Positions 8,007-14,900 of a DNA stretch of 34,107 bases are shown here, piece after piece. Under the pieces are notes generated by a model. It was not told the DNA's origin and did not search any database. It saw only the letters and a program-made list of their open reading frames with translations. The DNA comes from Amphritea atlantica (GTDB lineage Bacteria > Pseudomonadota > Gammaproteobacteria > Pseudomonadales > Balneatricaceae), in NCBI RefSeq assembly GCF_900111095.1, contig NZ_FOGB01000006.1:1-34107 (forward strand), read 5' to 3'. Every line of letters begins with the position of its first letter. Position 1 is the stretch's first letter. Both the position numbers and the translations under genes were made by a program.

Positions 8007-8636
8007 ATGGAATTTGAACAAATAGATTCAATAGAAAAGCTTCAAGAGCTATATGGCATGCCAACGGAGCTAGTTATAAAGAAGCAAAAGACTAAACTCG
8101 ACAAATATAGCAAACAGTTTTTAGAACTGTCCCCATTCTCAGTGCTGGCAACATCAAGCTTAGAAGGTAATATGGACTGTTCACCGAGAGGTGACTACCC
8201 CGGTTTCATCCGAGTATTGGATGACAATACTATTGCATTGCCAGACAGACCAGGGAATAACCGTTTGGATAGTTTGTACAACGTTATAGAGAATCCTAAT
8301 GTTGGGCTTTTAATATTAGTCCCGGGCTTCGCCGAATGCCTACGGATTAATGGCGTTGCGAAAGTAGCAATTAATGCTAGTCTACTTTCTCAATTTGAGC
8401 ACCAAGGTAAGCTGCCTAAATCTGTATTAGTTATTTCAATCAAAGAAATATACTTTCATTGTGCCAAGGCTATTACTCGTTCCAAGCTATGGGCTTCCGA
8501 ATCACAGATAGAGCGTAATATTATGCCGAGTCTAGGAAAAATACTGATGCACCAGATTGATCCTTCAAAATCAGAAGACGAAGTCAAGAATGTAGAAGAG
8601 TTAATCGAAAACAGGGTGAAAACCACTCTGTACTGA
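8007..8636 (+). CDS. Cassette 4: PPOX-type FMN-binding flavoprotein
   Basis: The 209-residue soluble protein is of the pyridoxamine 5'-phosphate oxidase-like split-barrel fold, close to the MSMEG_1061 subfamily of FMN-dependent proteins. Supporting motifs are SPFSVLATSSLEGNMDCSPRGDYPGFIRVLDDNTIALPDRPGNNRLDSLYNVIENPNVGLLILVPG, followed by LRINGVAKV, and KEIYFHCAKAITRSKLW near the C-terminus. Members bind flavin and probably reduce or bind small molecules; the substrate is not known. The ATG lies 28 bases after the cassette boundary and the gene ends six bases before the R'' of the last attC. The size and position are those of a normal cassette gene, intact. Confidence 0.87.
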   Translation: MEFEQIDSIEKLQELYGMPTELVIKKQKTKLDKYSKQFLELSPFSVLATSSLEGNMDCSPRGDYPGFIRVLDDNTIALPDRPGNNRLDSLYNVIENPNVGLLILVPGFAECLRINGVAKVAINASLLSQFEHQGKLPKSVLVISIKEIYFHCAKAITRSKLWASESQIERNIMPSLGKILMHQIDPSKSEDEVKNVEELIENRVKTTLY

Positions 8637-8642
8637 GCATGG

Positions 8643-8733
8643 CCATAACAAACCGCTCAAACATCGTTCCGGCTGCAAAAAGCGCAGCCTCCTCTGGACT
8701 CGCTAACGCTCGCCGTTTAGCGGGGCGTTATGA
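8643..8733 (+). other. attC site 4, end of array
   Basis: R'' CCATAAC (8643-8649) and R' GTTATGA (8727-8733) are present. The arms CCGCTCAAAC and GTTTAGCGG pair with one extra C on the left arm. The R'' is complementary to the first bases of cassette 4, so it belongs to that cassette. No further attC core is seen to the right, so the array ends here. Confidence 0.88.
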
Positions 8734-8816
8734 GTCAATGAGTATCTAATTATGTCGGTAGAACCACATCTGATATACCAGTCCATGATGCTGGAAATAA
8801 AGATACGAATTAGTAG

Positions 8817-8893
8817 GGAAAGATAGGACAGGCACTCTTTAAAAAGAAACAGGCTTCTCATGTGTTTAGAATGAGGCATCGTTTTATTTCTAA
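8817..8893. repeat. 77-bp repeat, copy 1 (truncated)
   Basis: This copy runs from GGAAAGATAGGACAGGCAC to TTATTTCTAA and is identical over 77 bases to the first part of copies 2 (8916) and 3 (9928). It starts 99 bases before copy 2. It lacks the right-hand 68 bases with the ATTGCAG palindrome. Confidence 0.9.
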
Positions 8894-8915
8894 ACAGGTG
8901 AAAGATAGCAGAAAA

Positions 8916-9060
8916 GGAAAGATAGGACAGGCACTCTTTAAAAAGAAACAGGCTTCTCATGTGTTTAGAATGAGGCATCGTTTTATTTCTAATACCAGGA
9001 AGCCTGCAATGATGTCGATTTGACTAAATACCCGGATTGCAGCCTTTTTCAGCCAGTTTT
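8916..9060. repeat. 145-bp direct repeat, copy 2 (left of transposase)
   Basis: This copy is identical to 9928-10072 except for one base that I can see (TTTGACTAA against TTTGGCTAA). It contains inverted segments: CAGGCTTC with GAAGCCTG, and CTGCAAT with ATTGCAG. Each pair could form a stem like those of REP/IS200-type element ends. Confidence 0.9.
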
Positions 9061-9140
9061 AGCATGTGAACGGGGTCAGGTCTTGCATTTTGCAAACATA
9101 CTACTAAGTTGAATGGTAGGTAACTATCAGGATTTGTGTT

Positions 9141-9953
9141 GTGGCTCGACCCTTAAGAATTGAATTTGCAGGCGCGCTGTATCACGTTACGGCCAGAGGG
9201 AATGCGCGAGCGCCCATTTATTTCTCAGATGAAGATCGCGATGCATTCTTAACATTGCTTGCAGAGGTATGTAATCGTTTTAACTGGGCATGTCATGCCT
9301 ACTGTCTGATGGATAATCATTACCATTTATTAATTGAAACGGCAGATGCAAACCTTTCTAAAGGAATGCGCCAGTTGAATGGCGTGTTTACCCAATACAT
9401 CAATAGAACTCATAGTCGGGTAGGACATCTTTTTCAGGGGCGATACAAAGCTATTCTGGTTGAGAAAGATAGCTACCTGCAGGAATTGAGTCGTTACATT
9501 GTTCTTAACCCTGTACGAGCAAGAATGGTGTACAACGCAGAAGAGTGGCCATGGAGTAGTTACCGTGCAATGGTGGGATTAAGTGAGCCCCGTAGCTGTT
9601 TGACGCTTGAAGCGGTGCTGTCAGTGTTTGGGTTAAAACAGGAAAAAGCGCAACAGGTGTACCGTCTATTTGTTGATGATGGCCTTAATCAGCTTTCACC
9701 CTGGGAGGAATTAAAAAATCAGGTCTATCTGGGTTCGGATGCTTTTGTCGACGAGGTTCAATGCCAATTGAAACCTGATCAGTCATTAGAAGAGATCCCG
9801 CGCTTACAGAAAAGCGGACCACTGAAGGCACTATCCTATTATGCAAAAAAATATCCTGATCGAAACGAAGCAATGATCAAGGCCTATCAAAGTCAGCACT
9901 ATACGCTGAGGAAAGATAGGACACTGAGGAAAGATAGGACAGGCACTCTTTAA
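9141..9953 (+). CDS. REP-associated-type Y1 (HUH) transposase
   Basis: This single-strand DNA transposase of the Y1_Tnp family (TnpA-REP/RAYT-like) has 270 residues. The N-terminus MARPLRIEFAGALYHVTARGNARAPIYFSDEDR is typical of the group. The HUH motif is His60-Tyr-His62 in MDNHYHLLIET. The likely nucleophile is Tyr119 in SRYIVLNPVRARMV. It starts with GTG, with AGGA about ten bases upstream. The last residues LRKDRTLRKDRTGTL come from an 18-base tandem duplication (9906-9923 and 9924-9941), and the stop lies inside the flanking 145-bp repeat. The catalytic half is intact. The C-terminal tail probably arose when the gene end was captured by the repeat. Confidence 0.88.
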   Translation: MARPLRIEFAGALYHVTARGNARAPIYFSDEDRDAFLTLLAEVCNRFNWACHAYCLMDNHYHLLIETADANLSKGMRQLNGVFTQYINRTHSRVGHLFQGRYKAILVEKDSYLQELSRYIVLNPVRARMVYNAEEWPWSSYRAMVGLSEPRSCLTLEAVLSVFGLKQEKAQQVYRLFVDDGLNQLSPWEELKNQVYLGSDAFVDEVQCQLKPDQSLEEIPRLQKSGPLKALSYYAKKYPDRNEAMIKAYQSQHYTLRKDRTLRKDRTGTL

Positions 9954-10072
9954 AAAGAAACAGGCTTCTCATGTGTTTAGAATGAGGCATCGTTTTATTT
10001 CTAATACCAGGAAGCCTGCAATGATGTCGATTTGGCTAAATACCCGGATTGCAGCCTTTTTCAGCCAGTTTT
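9928..10072. repeat. 145-bp direct repeat, copy 3 (right of transposase)
   Basis: Its first 26 bases encode the transposase C-terminus and stop; the rest is noncoding. Together with copy 2 it brackets the transposase gene, with a repeat-to-repeat period of 1012 bases. Recombination between them would remove the transposase and leave one repeat. Confidence 0.9.
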
Positions 10073-10077
10073 TACCC

Positions 10078-10095
10078 TCAGTTGTTACCAACTGA
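10078..10095. other. Perfect 7-bp hairpin between convergent transposases
   Basis: TCAGTTG (10078-10084) and CAACTGA (10089-10095) pair over a TTAC loop. It lies between the ends of the two convergent transposase genes. No T run follows, so it may be an element-end hairpin rather than a terminator. Confidence 0.45.
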
Positions 10096-10125
10096 TCACG
10101 CTTTGGCTAAGTTCTTTTAGGTATT

Positions 10126-11094
10126 TCAGGCGGCTTGAGCTGATCGTCGCTTGCGGGCGAATTTTTTTGGATAGAGCATTTCAAATTGTGTCGCGTTGCT
10201 GAGCCATTCTTTTTGATCTATTTCGAGCCTTTTCAATATCGGAGGCAGGTGCATAGCAATAGCACCGCGCTTATCGTTGCGCACGATTCGTCCAGTCAGA
10301 TCAACCAGAGTCAGGTAGTCCTGCAGACTGAACAGTATGCCAGCCTGTTCCTCATTCCGAGCATCTCCCTCAAAGGGTAACAGTGGTTTGACCGGGAACG
10401 GGAACGGCTGCAATGTCTGTTGCTCCTGTTGGAATTGAATGGCGCAGCTGGAGTCTGATTGAGGGGCGATTCTTTGTTTAAGACTGGTGTGTTCAGAGGT
10501 CTCTGGTGTCTCTGCCATATCGGCACGTATGGGGTTCAGGTCGACATAGGCCATGCAGGAAAGTAAAGCCTCTTCCGTTAACAGTGCCTGACATTTAAAC
10601 CGCGATTCCCAGAAGTGGCCACTGCAGTGGTCTTCTTGATTGGCTTGTCGGGCGATCGGTTCATTGAGACATTTCATAAACCAACTGAGACTGGTAAGGC
10701 GTTTCCGATAAACCGCTATGGTGTCACTAACCGAGCGTATTTGCGCGCTGGTCAGTGTGTCTCCTGTCCGCCACCGCTGGATAAGTAAGGGGCCTTTGAA
10801 TAAGCTGAGCCAGCGGTCAACCACATCGGTATCTGACCATGCTAAGGCTTCATCCGCGTTCAGTTTAACCACGATATGGTGGTGATTAGACATAATGGCA
10901 TAGGCGCACACATCGATTGCAAAAAGGGAAGAGAGTATACGTATGCGGTCTTCTATCCATTGCCGCCGGTGTGCGTAATTTTTACCGGTAGCATGGTCTA
11001 TACCACATAAAAAAGAGCGCCGAACACAGCGGGAAACGACATGGTAGTAGGGTGTGTCTTGAATACAGACCTGTTCCTTTCTGGGGCGAGTCAT
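10126..11094 (-). CDS. Second Y1 (HUH) transposase, IS200-like/RAYT family
   Basis: The 322-residue product begins MTRPRKEQVCIQDTPYYHVVSRCVRRSFLCG, with the HUH motif His71-His-His73 in MSNHHHIVVKL. The tyrosine motif is in CMAYVDLNPIRADM, a pattern common in the larger Y1 transposases of marine gammaproteobacteria. I start at the ATG at 11094, where AAAGGA lies upstream. An in-frame start 24 codons earlier adds a poorly conserved tail. It differs strongly in sequence from the transposase at 9141, so these are two elements side by side rather than a duplication. The upstream flank holds GCCTGTCCC, related to the GGACAGGCA seen in the 145-bp repeat. Confidence 0.87.
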   Translation of the reverse strand: MTRPRKEQVCIQDTPYYHVVSRCVRRSFLCGIDHATGKNYAHRRQWIEDRIRILSSLFAIDVCAYAIMSNHHHIVVKLNADEALAWSDTDVVDRWLSLFKGPLLIQRWRTGDTLTSAQIRSVSDTIAVYRKRLTSLSWFMKCLNEPIARQANQEDHCSGHFWESRFKCQALLTEEALLSCMAYVDLNPIRADMAETPETSEHTSLKQRIAPQSDSSCAIQFQQEQQTLQPFPFPVKPLLPFEGDARNEEQAGILFSLQDYLTLVDLTGRIVRNDKRGAIAMHLPPILKRLEIDQKEWLSNATQFEMLYPKKFARKRRSAQAA

Positions 11095-11454
11095 CGTTAA
11101 AGTCCTTTTTTCGATGGTTTGGGGGGTGAACAATCTTAGTCTGGAATTGCACTGAAGAGTTGTCAATGTTTTGAAGAAGAATTGAAGAATGCCTGTCCCT
11201 GTTTAATTGCTGTTTAATTATCCTGTTTAATTATTTAGTAGGGTGTTCTTTTTAACGGCTCTTGCGGTTATGGAGCTGTTATTTTTAAATTAAACTGCAT
11301 TGACCCATTCAAACGCTGATTCTATCGCTAAGTTATCTTGATAACTCTTTGATATTTTTAATAGATCTGTAAGTAAGCCTCGATAGTTCAGCGTTAATCC
11401 TACAATGATGTACCTATCAGTTTGCCAATAGAGAGTGTCTGAAGAGGGACCTTT
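11095..11454. other. Intergenic flank with three GTTTAATT direct repeats
   Basis: I see no gene here. CTGTTTAATT occurs three times at 11199, 11210 and 11223, next to GCCTGTCCC. These may be left-end sequences of the minus-strand transposase element. The remainder to 11454 shows nothing I can name. Confidence 0.4.
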
Positions 11455-11510
11455 ATGAATGATATTAAGTTTACCAAAGATGAGACTGACCGGATTGTCA
11501 GTAATATAAA
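11455..11510 (+). pseudogene. Truncated 5' copy of the DUF2164 gene
   Basis: From its ATG this stretch nearly matches the first 18-19 codons of the intact DUF2164 gene at 13797, encoding MNDIKFTKDETDRIVSNI against MSDIKFTKDETDRIVSHI, with 33 consecutive identical bases. Similarity stops at about 11510, where AAAAGGGGACAGATTTATTTTC begins, a motif typical of Y1 transposase element edges. The frame continues through unrelated sequence to a stop near 11600. It is therefore a gene remnant cut by an element edge, not a working gene. Confidence 0.8.
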
Positions 11511-11560
11511 TGCGAAAAGGGGACAGATTTATTTTCTGAGGATGGTCTTAAAGGTATGCA

Positions 11561-11582
11561 TTCCCACGCAGGAGCGTGGGAA
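11561..11582. repeat. REP-like palindrome
   Basis: TTCCCACGC (11561-11569) and GCGTGGGAA (11574-11582) form a perfect 9-bp stem with an AGGA loop. This palindrome type is widespread in gammaproteobacterial intergenic DNA near Y1 transposases. It is the only copy I saw in the window. It lies next to the broken DUF2164 copy. Confidence 0.75.
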
Positions 11583-11694
11583 CGAGTTAATAAGTAAGTA
11601 AAACCCCTTGTAGACTCACGATCTAGCGCTTGTTCCAGCAAGCGACGCAGTCTCGTCGAGCCGCGTAGCGGCGTTCTGGCCACGGCTCTTTTAA

Positions 11695-12426
11695 CTATTG
11701 CGCGGTTTGCACTTCCTGTTCGATAGTTTGTCGTAGCTCCATTGGCAGGTGAAGAGCATCCCCCAGACGATCCAGATAACGCCGTTCTTCGTCGGTATCG
11801 AGATCAATCGCTAGCATCGATGCCAGGTAGATCTCTGTGGCCTGTTCATCGTTCTCAGACAGACGCGCAATCATGATGGGGTCACTGTCCGCTCGCAGTT
11901 GCTGCACCAGGAACTGTTGCTCTTCTGCACCGATACCCAGATCGCTGATCTGTTGTTCAATGCGGGCGCGTTCGGTTGCATCGATATGACCATCGGCCTT
12001 AGCCGCGCTAATCATTGCCCGCACCAGGATCAGACGCATATCTTCGCCCTGTTGAGTTTGCTTTTCCTCTGCAAGGTCAAAGATACTACCAGTGGGAGCC
12101 GCAGGCAGGGCAGTGACGCCCGGATCAGATACGACGGTAGAGGTTTGCGTAATGGTCTGTGGTTGTGCCGCGGCCTGGTTTTCCTGATAGTCACGCCAGG
12201 CTTTGTAAGCCATTCCGCCAACTGCTGCTATGCCACCATATTTGATTGCCTTTCCACCCATCTTGCGGGCTTTTTTGTTGGTCAGTAGCATGGTGGCTAA
12301 TCCTCCGACAGCAACACCACCCAGCAAACCACCTGGCATAGAACCGGATTTGGCAGTCTTCACTGCTTTATCGATTCCTGCGCCAGTGTTACCCATAATG
12401 CTGTTTAAGAGTGAGTTAACATCCAT
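11695..12426 (-). CDS. DUF533 / TerB-like protein (YebE-like)
   Basis: The 243-residue protein has an N-terminal glycine-rich hydrophobic region (PGGLLGGVAVGGLATMLLTNKKARKMGGKAIKYGGIAAVGGMAYKAW), probably membrane-associated. A Q/T-rich linker follows, and then a C-terminal TerB-like acidic domain (AMISAAKADGHIDATERARIEQQ...YLASMLAIDLDTDEERRYLDRLGDAL). It is DUF533, the family of E. coli YebE, of unknown function; YebE is associated with envelope-stress responses in E. coli. I start at the ATG at 12426 (MDVNSLLNSIMG), which fits the family. A TTG six codons upstream is weaker. It is divergent from the GNAT gene at 12824. Confidence 0.85.
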   Translation of the reverse strand: MDVNSLLNSIMGNTGAGIDKAVKTAKSGSMPGGLLGGVAVGGLATMLLTNKKARKMGGKAIKYGGIAAVGGMAYKAWRDYQENQAAAQPQTITQTSTVVSDPGVTALPAAPTGSIFDLAEEKQTQQGEDMRLILVRAMISAAKADGHIDATERARIEQQISDLGIGAEEQQFLVQQLRADSDPIMIARLSENDEQATEIYLASMLAIDLDTDEERRYLDRLGDALHLPMELRQTIEQEVQTAQ

Positions 12427-12823
12427 GATCGAGAGCCTCTGCAATTTTGTCAGTCAGTAAAAGTTAAGAACTCAGTTTAATATAATCAGATTGAGTTATT
12501 TAGTCCCTGAAAATACTGATAAGTTCACTTAAATCCACCCAGTTTCAACAGTTTATCTGGCTTCAGCGGATTAAAAGATTAGAGGCGTGAGAAGCTGTAA
12601 ACCCTATCGTTGAGTAGTTAGGGCCTCGTAGCAGAAAAAGCCTGGTGAATTGAACAAGAAAATATTGAGACCGTGATGTTTCAGAAAAAATTAAGCATTA
12701 TTGGGTAGAATAAAGTGTCTCACTGGCTCTGGTTGTTATCAGCTACGGCTCAACAAAGAAGCTGCCTGTTGTCGAGTGAGGTTGCCGTGGAGGCGATATT
12801 TTCAACAATAAGGAAGCTCTTCT
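12427..12823. other. Divergent intergenic region
   Basis: About 400 bases between the divergent DUF533 and GNAT genes. I see no gene. CCCTA (12602-12606) and TAGGG (12619-12623) could pair and are flanked by GAGGC and GCCTC, making a weak interrupted stem. Promoters for both genes must lie here, but I could not assign boxes with confidence. Confidence 0.35.
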
Positions 12824-13258
12824 GTGACAGTGATTCGAGAGATGGATATTTCCGATTATGATGCGGTTATCAGTCTGTGGGGGCAAACTGAGCATATGTC
12901 TCTGCGGGATGCTGATTCGAAACACAGTATTGGCCTATACCTGCAGCGTAATCCGGGATTGAGTTTTGTGGCTTCAGATAGCCGCAGTGTGATTGGTGCT
13001 GTTCTGGTAGGTACTGATGGTCGGCGTGGCTATCTACAGCATTTAGCTGTGTCTTCCGAACATCGTGGTCAGGGGATAGGTCGGCAGCTCGTTGCCGCAT
13101 CGGTTAACGCGCTGGCAGCGATGGGGATCGCTAAAACCCATCTGTTTGTGTATCGCGAGAATGTTAAGGCACAGAGATTTTATGAACAGTCAGGCTGGTT
13201 TTTGCGCAATGATGTTCGCATGTACTCCTTTAATAGTTCAACTAATGACAATGTATAG
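12824..13258 (+). CDS. GNAT family N-acetyltransferase (YpeA-like)
   Basis: The 144-residue product is a single GNAT domain. The acetyl-CoA binding motif A is seen as LQHLAVSSEHRGQGIGRQLV, with RGQGIG fitting the R/Q-x-x-G-x-G/A rule. The C-terminal LFVYRENVKAQRFYEQSGWF is the usual beta6-beta7 region. The substrate is not predictable. The start is GTG at 12824, seven bases after AAGGAAG. It is followed by a second GNAT gene in the same direction. Confidence 0.88.
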   Translation: MTVIREMDISDYDAVISLWGQTEHMSLRDADSKHSIGLYLQRNPGLSFVASDSRSVIGAVLVGTDGRRGYLQHLAVSSEHRGQGIGRQLVAASVNALAAMGIAKTHLFVYRENVKAQRFYEQSGWFLRNDVRMYSFNSSTNDNV

Positions 13259-13351
13259 AAGCGGGTTCAGAGTTGTTTCGAGAGCCAATGTTTCTGCTCA
13301 GCTGTGAGCTGATTACGGCAGGACATTAAATAAAAGGTGTAGCGCAAAACG

Positions 13352-13765
13352 ATGAAGTCGGTATTTCGAACATTTGAACCATCTGATCTGGAAAGCCTGG
13401 TGGCGCTGATGAAACAGCTGGGTTATGAGCATACGATGGATTCATTGGCAGCTAATGTCCGTAGAGTGAAAACACGCGAGGGTGAAGTGTTTGTGGCTGA
13501 GGTTAACGGCAAAGTAGTTGGCGTTATATCCGCGATAATGGATGTACGCCTGGCTGAAGGGGTGTCGGGTGAGATTGTCAGCTTAGTGGTGTCCGATCAG
13601 GCCCGTGGTCTGGGGCTAGTGTTGATGGCCGAAGCCTGGCTGAAACAGTACACCTCGAATATTCGGGTTCGGGCTAACGTTCTCAGAACTGAAGCCCACG
13701 ACTTTTATGAGAAACAGGGCTACAGATTAAAAAAACGACAGGCAGTGTTTCAGAAAGAGTGGTAG
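13352..13765 (+). CDS. GNAT family N-acetyltransferase
   Basis: The 137-residue GNAT-fold protein begins MKSVFRTFEPSDLESLVALMKQLGY. Motif A is SLVVSDQARGLGLVLMAEAWL; its last glycine/alanine position is occupied by Val, a mild departure from consensus. The tail RANVLRTEAHDFYEKQGYRLKKRQAVFQKEW matches small GNATs that act on unknown amines. It is only 93 bases downstream of the previous GNAT gene and not closely similar to it, so they may be co-transcribed without being recent duplicates. The DUF2164 gene follows 31 bases later. Confidence 0.87.
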   Translation: MKSVFRTFEPSDLESLVALMKQLGYEHTMDSLAANVRRVKTREGEVFVAEVNGKVVGVISAIMDVRLAEGVSGEIVSLVVSDQARGLGLVLMAEAWLKQYTSNIRVRANVLRTEAHDFYEKQGYRLKKRQAVFQKEW

Positions 13766-13796
13766 TCATGAAAAACTGAGTTTGCAGGGAATCTGT

Positions 13797-14042
13797 ATGA
13801 GTGATATCAAATTTACCAAAGATGAGACTGACCGGATTGTCAGTCATATCAAAAAATACTTTAACGATGAATTGGACCAGGAGATCGGTGGTTTCGAAGC
13901 TGAGTTCCTGATGGACTTCTTTGCCCGGGAGATCGGACCTGTGTTTTACAACCGTGGACTGTCTGATGCCCGGGATATCTTTGCGGCAAAAGCCGAGGAG
14001 ATAGGCTATCTGGTTGAGGAGCTTGAGAAGCCGGTCGGTTAA
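13797..14042 (+). CDS. DUF2164 family protein (intact copy)
   Basis: The 81-residue protein MSDIKFTKDETDRIVSHIKKYFNDELDQEIGGFEAEFLMDFFAREIGPVFYNRGLSDA belongs to DUF2164, small cytosolic proteins of unknown function. AGGGA precedes the ATG at 13797. A broken copy of its first 18 or so codons lies at 11455, so this gene family was present twice or a segment was duplicated. It is followed 26 bases later by an acyltransferase gene. Confidence 0.85.
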   Translation: MSDIKFTKDETDRIVSHIKKYFNDELDQEIGGFEAEFLMDFFAREIGPVFYNRGLSDARDIFAAKAEEIGYLVEELEKPVG

Positions 14043-14068
14043 GCCAGCGGATATGGTAAGGAGTTATT

Positions 14069-14728
14069 TTGAACGGACAAAAAAACACCCTCAACGGTCC
14101 AGTCCCCGATGATAAAGCACCGATGAAAGGGTTTCCTCAGATAGGCTATCTGAAAAACTACATTACCTCTGAAAATATCCTTGTGGGTGACTATACCTAC
14201 TATGATGATCCCGAAGGCCCTGAACGGTTTGAAACCAATGTGCTTTACCACTTTCCCTTTATTGGTGACAAACTGATTATTGGCCGTTTTTGTGCCATTG
14301 CCAAAGATGTACAGTTTATTATGAACGGTGCAAACCATCAGATGTCTGGTTTTTCCACCTACCCATTCTATATTTTCGGCAATGGTTGGGAGAAGGTAGC
14401 ACCAGAAGCTAGTGCGCTGCCCTATAAAGGTGATACCGAGATTGGCAATGATGTCTGGATCGGTTATCAGGCGACCATTATGCCGGGGGTCAAGGTTGGC
14501 TGTGGTGCGATAATTGGCAGCAAATCGGTAGTGGTCAGTGATGTTCCTGCCTACAGTATCGTGGGGGGCAATCCTGCCAGGGTCATCAGGTATCGTTTTG
14601 ATGCGCAGACGATCAGTGAATTATTGGCGATCGCCTGGTGGGACTGGAGTGCAGAGAAAATTACTAACAATCTGCAAGCCATAGTGGGTTGTGATCTGGC
14701 AGAGCTGCAACGAACAAGTCAGGGCTGA
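14069..14728 (+). CDS. Vat/CatB-type hexapeptide acetyltransferase
   Basis: The 219-residue product is of the left-handed beta-helix xenobiotic acetyltransferase family (CatB, VatA). Features seen are GRFCAIAKDVQFIMNGANHQMSGFSTYPF with catalytic-type His90, hexapeptide repeats in GDTEIGNDVWIGYQATIMPGVKVGCGAIIGSKSVV, and the end motif YSIVGGNPARVIRYRF. Relatives acetylate chloramphenicol or streptogramin A, but many homologues in environmental bacteria have other or unknown acceptors, so a resistance role is not shown. The start is TTG at 14069, five bases after AAGGAG. It is followed by an inverted repeat at 14785. Confidence 0.85.
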   Translation: MNGQKNTLNGPVPDDKAPMKGFPQIGYLKNYITSENILVGDYTYYDDPEGPERFETNVLYHFPFIGDKLIIGRFCAIAKDVQFIMNGANHQMSGFSTYPFYIFGNGWEKVAPEASALPYKGDTEIGNDVWIGYQATIMPGVKVGCGAIIGSKSVVVSDVPAYSIVGGNPARVIRYRFDAQTISELLAIAWWDWSAEKITNNLQAIVGCDLAELQRTSQG

Positions 14729-14784
14729 TTGGTTGACCCGCAGGCGTCGCAGTAGAGAATAGAAAAAAATTGAGGCAAAATAGA

Positions 14785-14839
14785 GCCAGCCTTTAGCACG
14801 TGTCGCTAACCAAAGGCTGGCCTGTCGGGATGTCTCCCG
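14785..14839 (+). terminator. Putative terminator hairpins after the acetyltransferase
   Basis: GCCAGCCTTT (14785-14794) pairs perfectly with AAAGGCTGGC (14812-14821). A second short stem CGGGA/TCCCG (14826-14830, 14835-14839) is followed by GTTTTG. The T tract is poor, so termination is plausible but not certain. It lies between convergent genes and may serve both. Confidence 0.5.
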
Positions 14840-14900
14840 GTTTTGTGTGTGACGCACCGCTCGTTATGAGAGCCGCGTTAAAACATTAATGTACTTTTTT

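Larger units (their letters stand above)
5284..8733. mobile_element. Small chromosomal integron: intI, attI and four cassettes
   Basis: The unit is a divergent integrase gene followed by an attI region and four cassettes, approximately 6561-7122, 7123-7602, 7603-7978 and 7979-8727. For cassettes 2-4 the first bases are complementary to the R'' core of that cassette's own attC, as expected if each was inserted from a circle. Cassette 2 starts GTTATAAC and ends with R'' TTATAAC. Cassette 4 starts GTTATGGC and ends with GCCATAAC. The cassettes are visibly more AT-rich than the flanking pqq and MoxR genes. No transposition genes of a class 1 platform (qacE, sul1, tni) are seen, so it looks like a sedentary chromosomal type with a short array. 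Confidence 0.9.
8734..9140. other. Repeat-rich spacer between integron and Y1 transposase
   Basis: This gap holds no gene. It contains two copies of the repeat shared with the transposase 3' end (8817-8893 and 8916-9060). Just before the transposase it holds GGGGTCAGGTCTTGCATTTTGCAA, where TTGCA (9083-9087) and TGCAA (9091-9095) form a small hairpin that may be the left end of the element. Confidence 0.6.

Noticed and set aside
14069-14728. Naming the acyltransferase as a chloramphenicol or streptogramin resistance gene.
   Set aside because: The fold and His are right, but environmental members act on unknown acceptors and no resistance context is present.
14800-14870. Possible lone attC: GTTATGAG at about 14861 identical to the last R' of the integron, with GCTAAC upstream.
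   Set aside because: The two cores are not complementary and no paired L arms are present between them; the stretch is better explained by the terminator-like stems.
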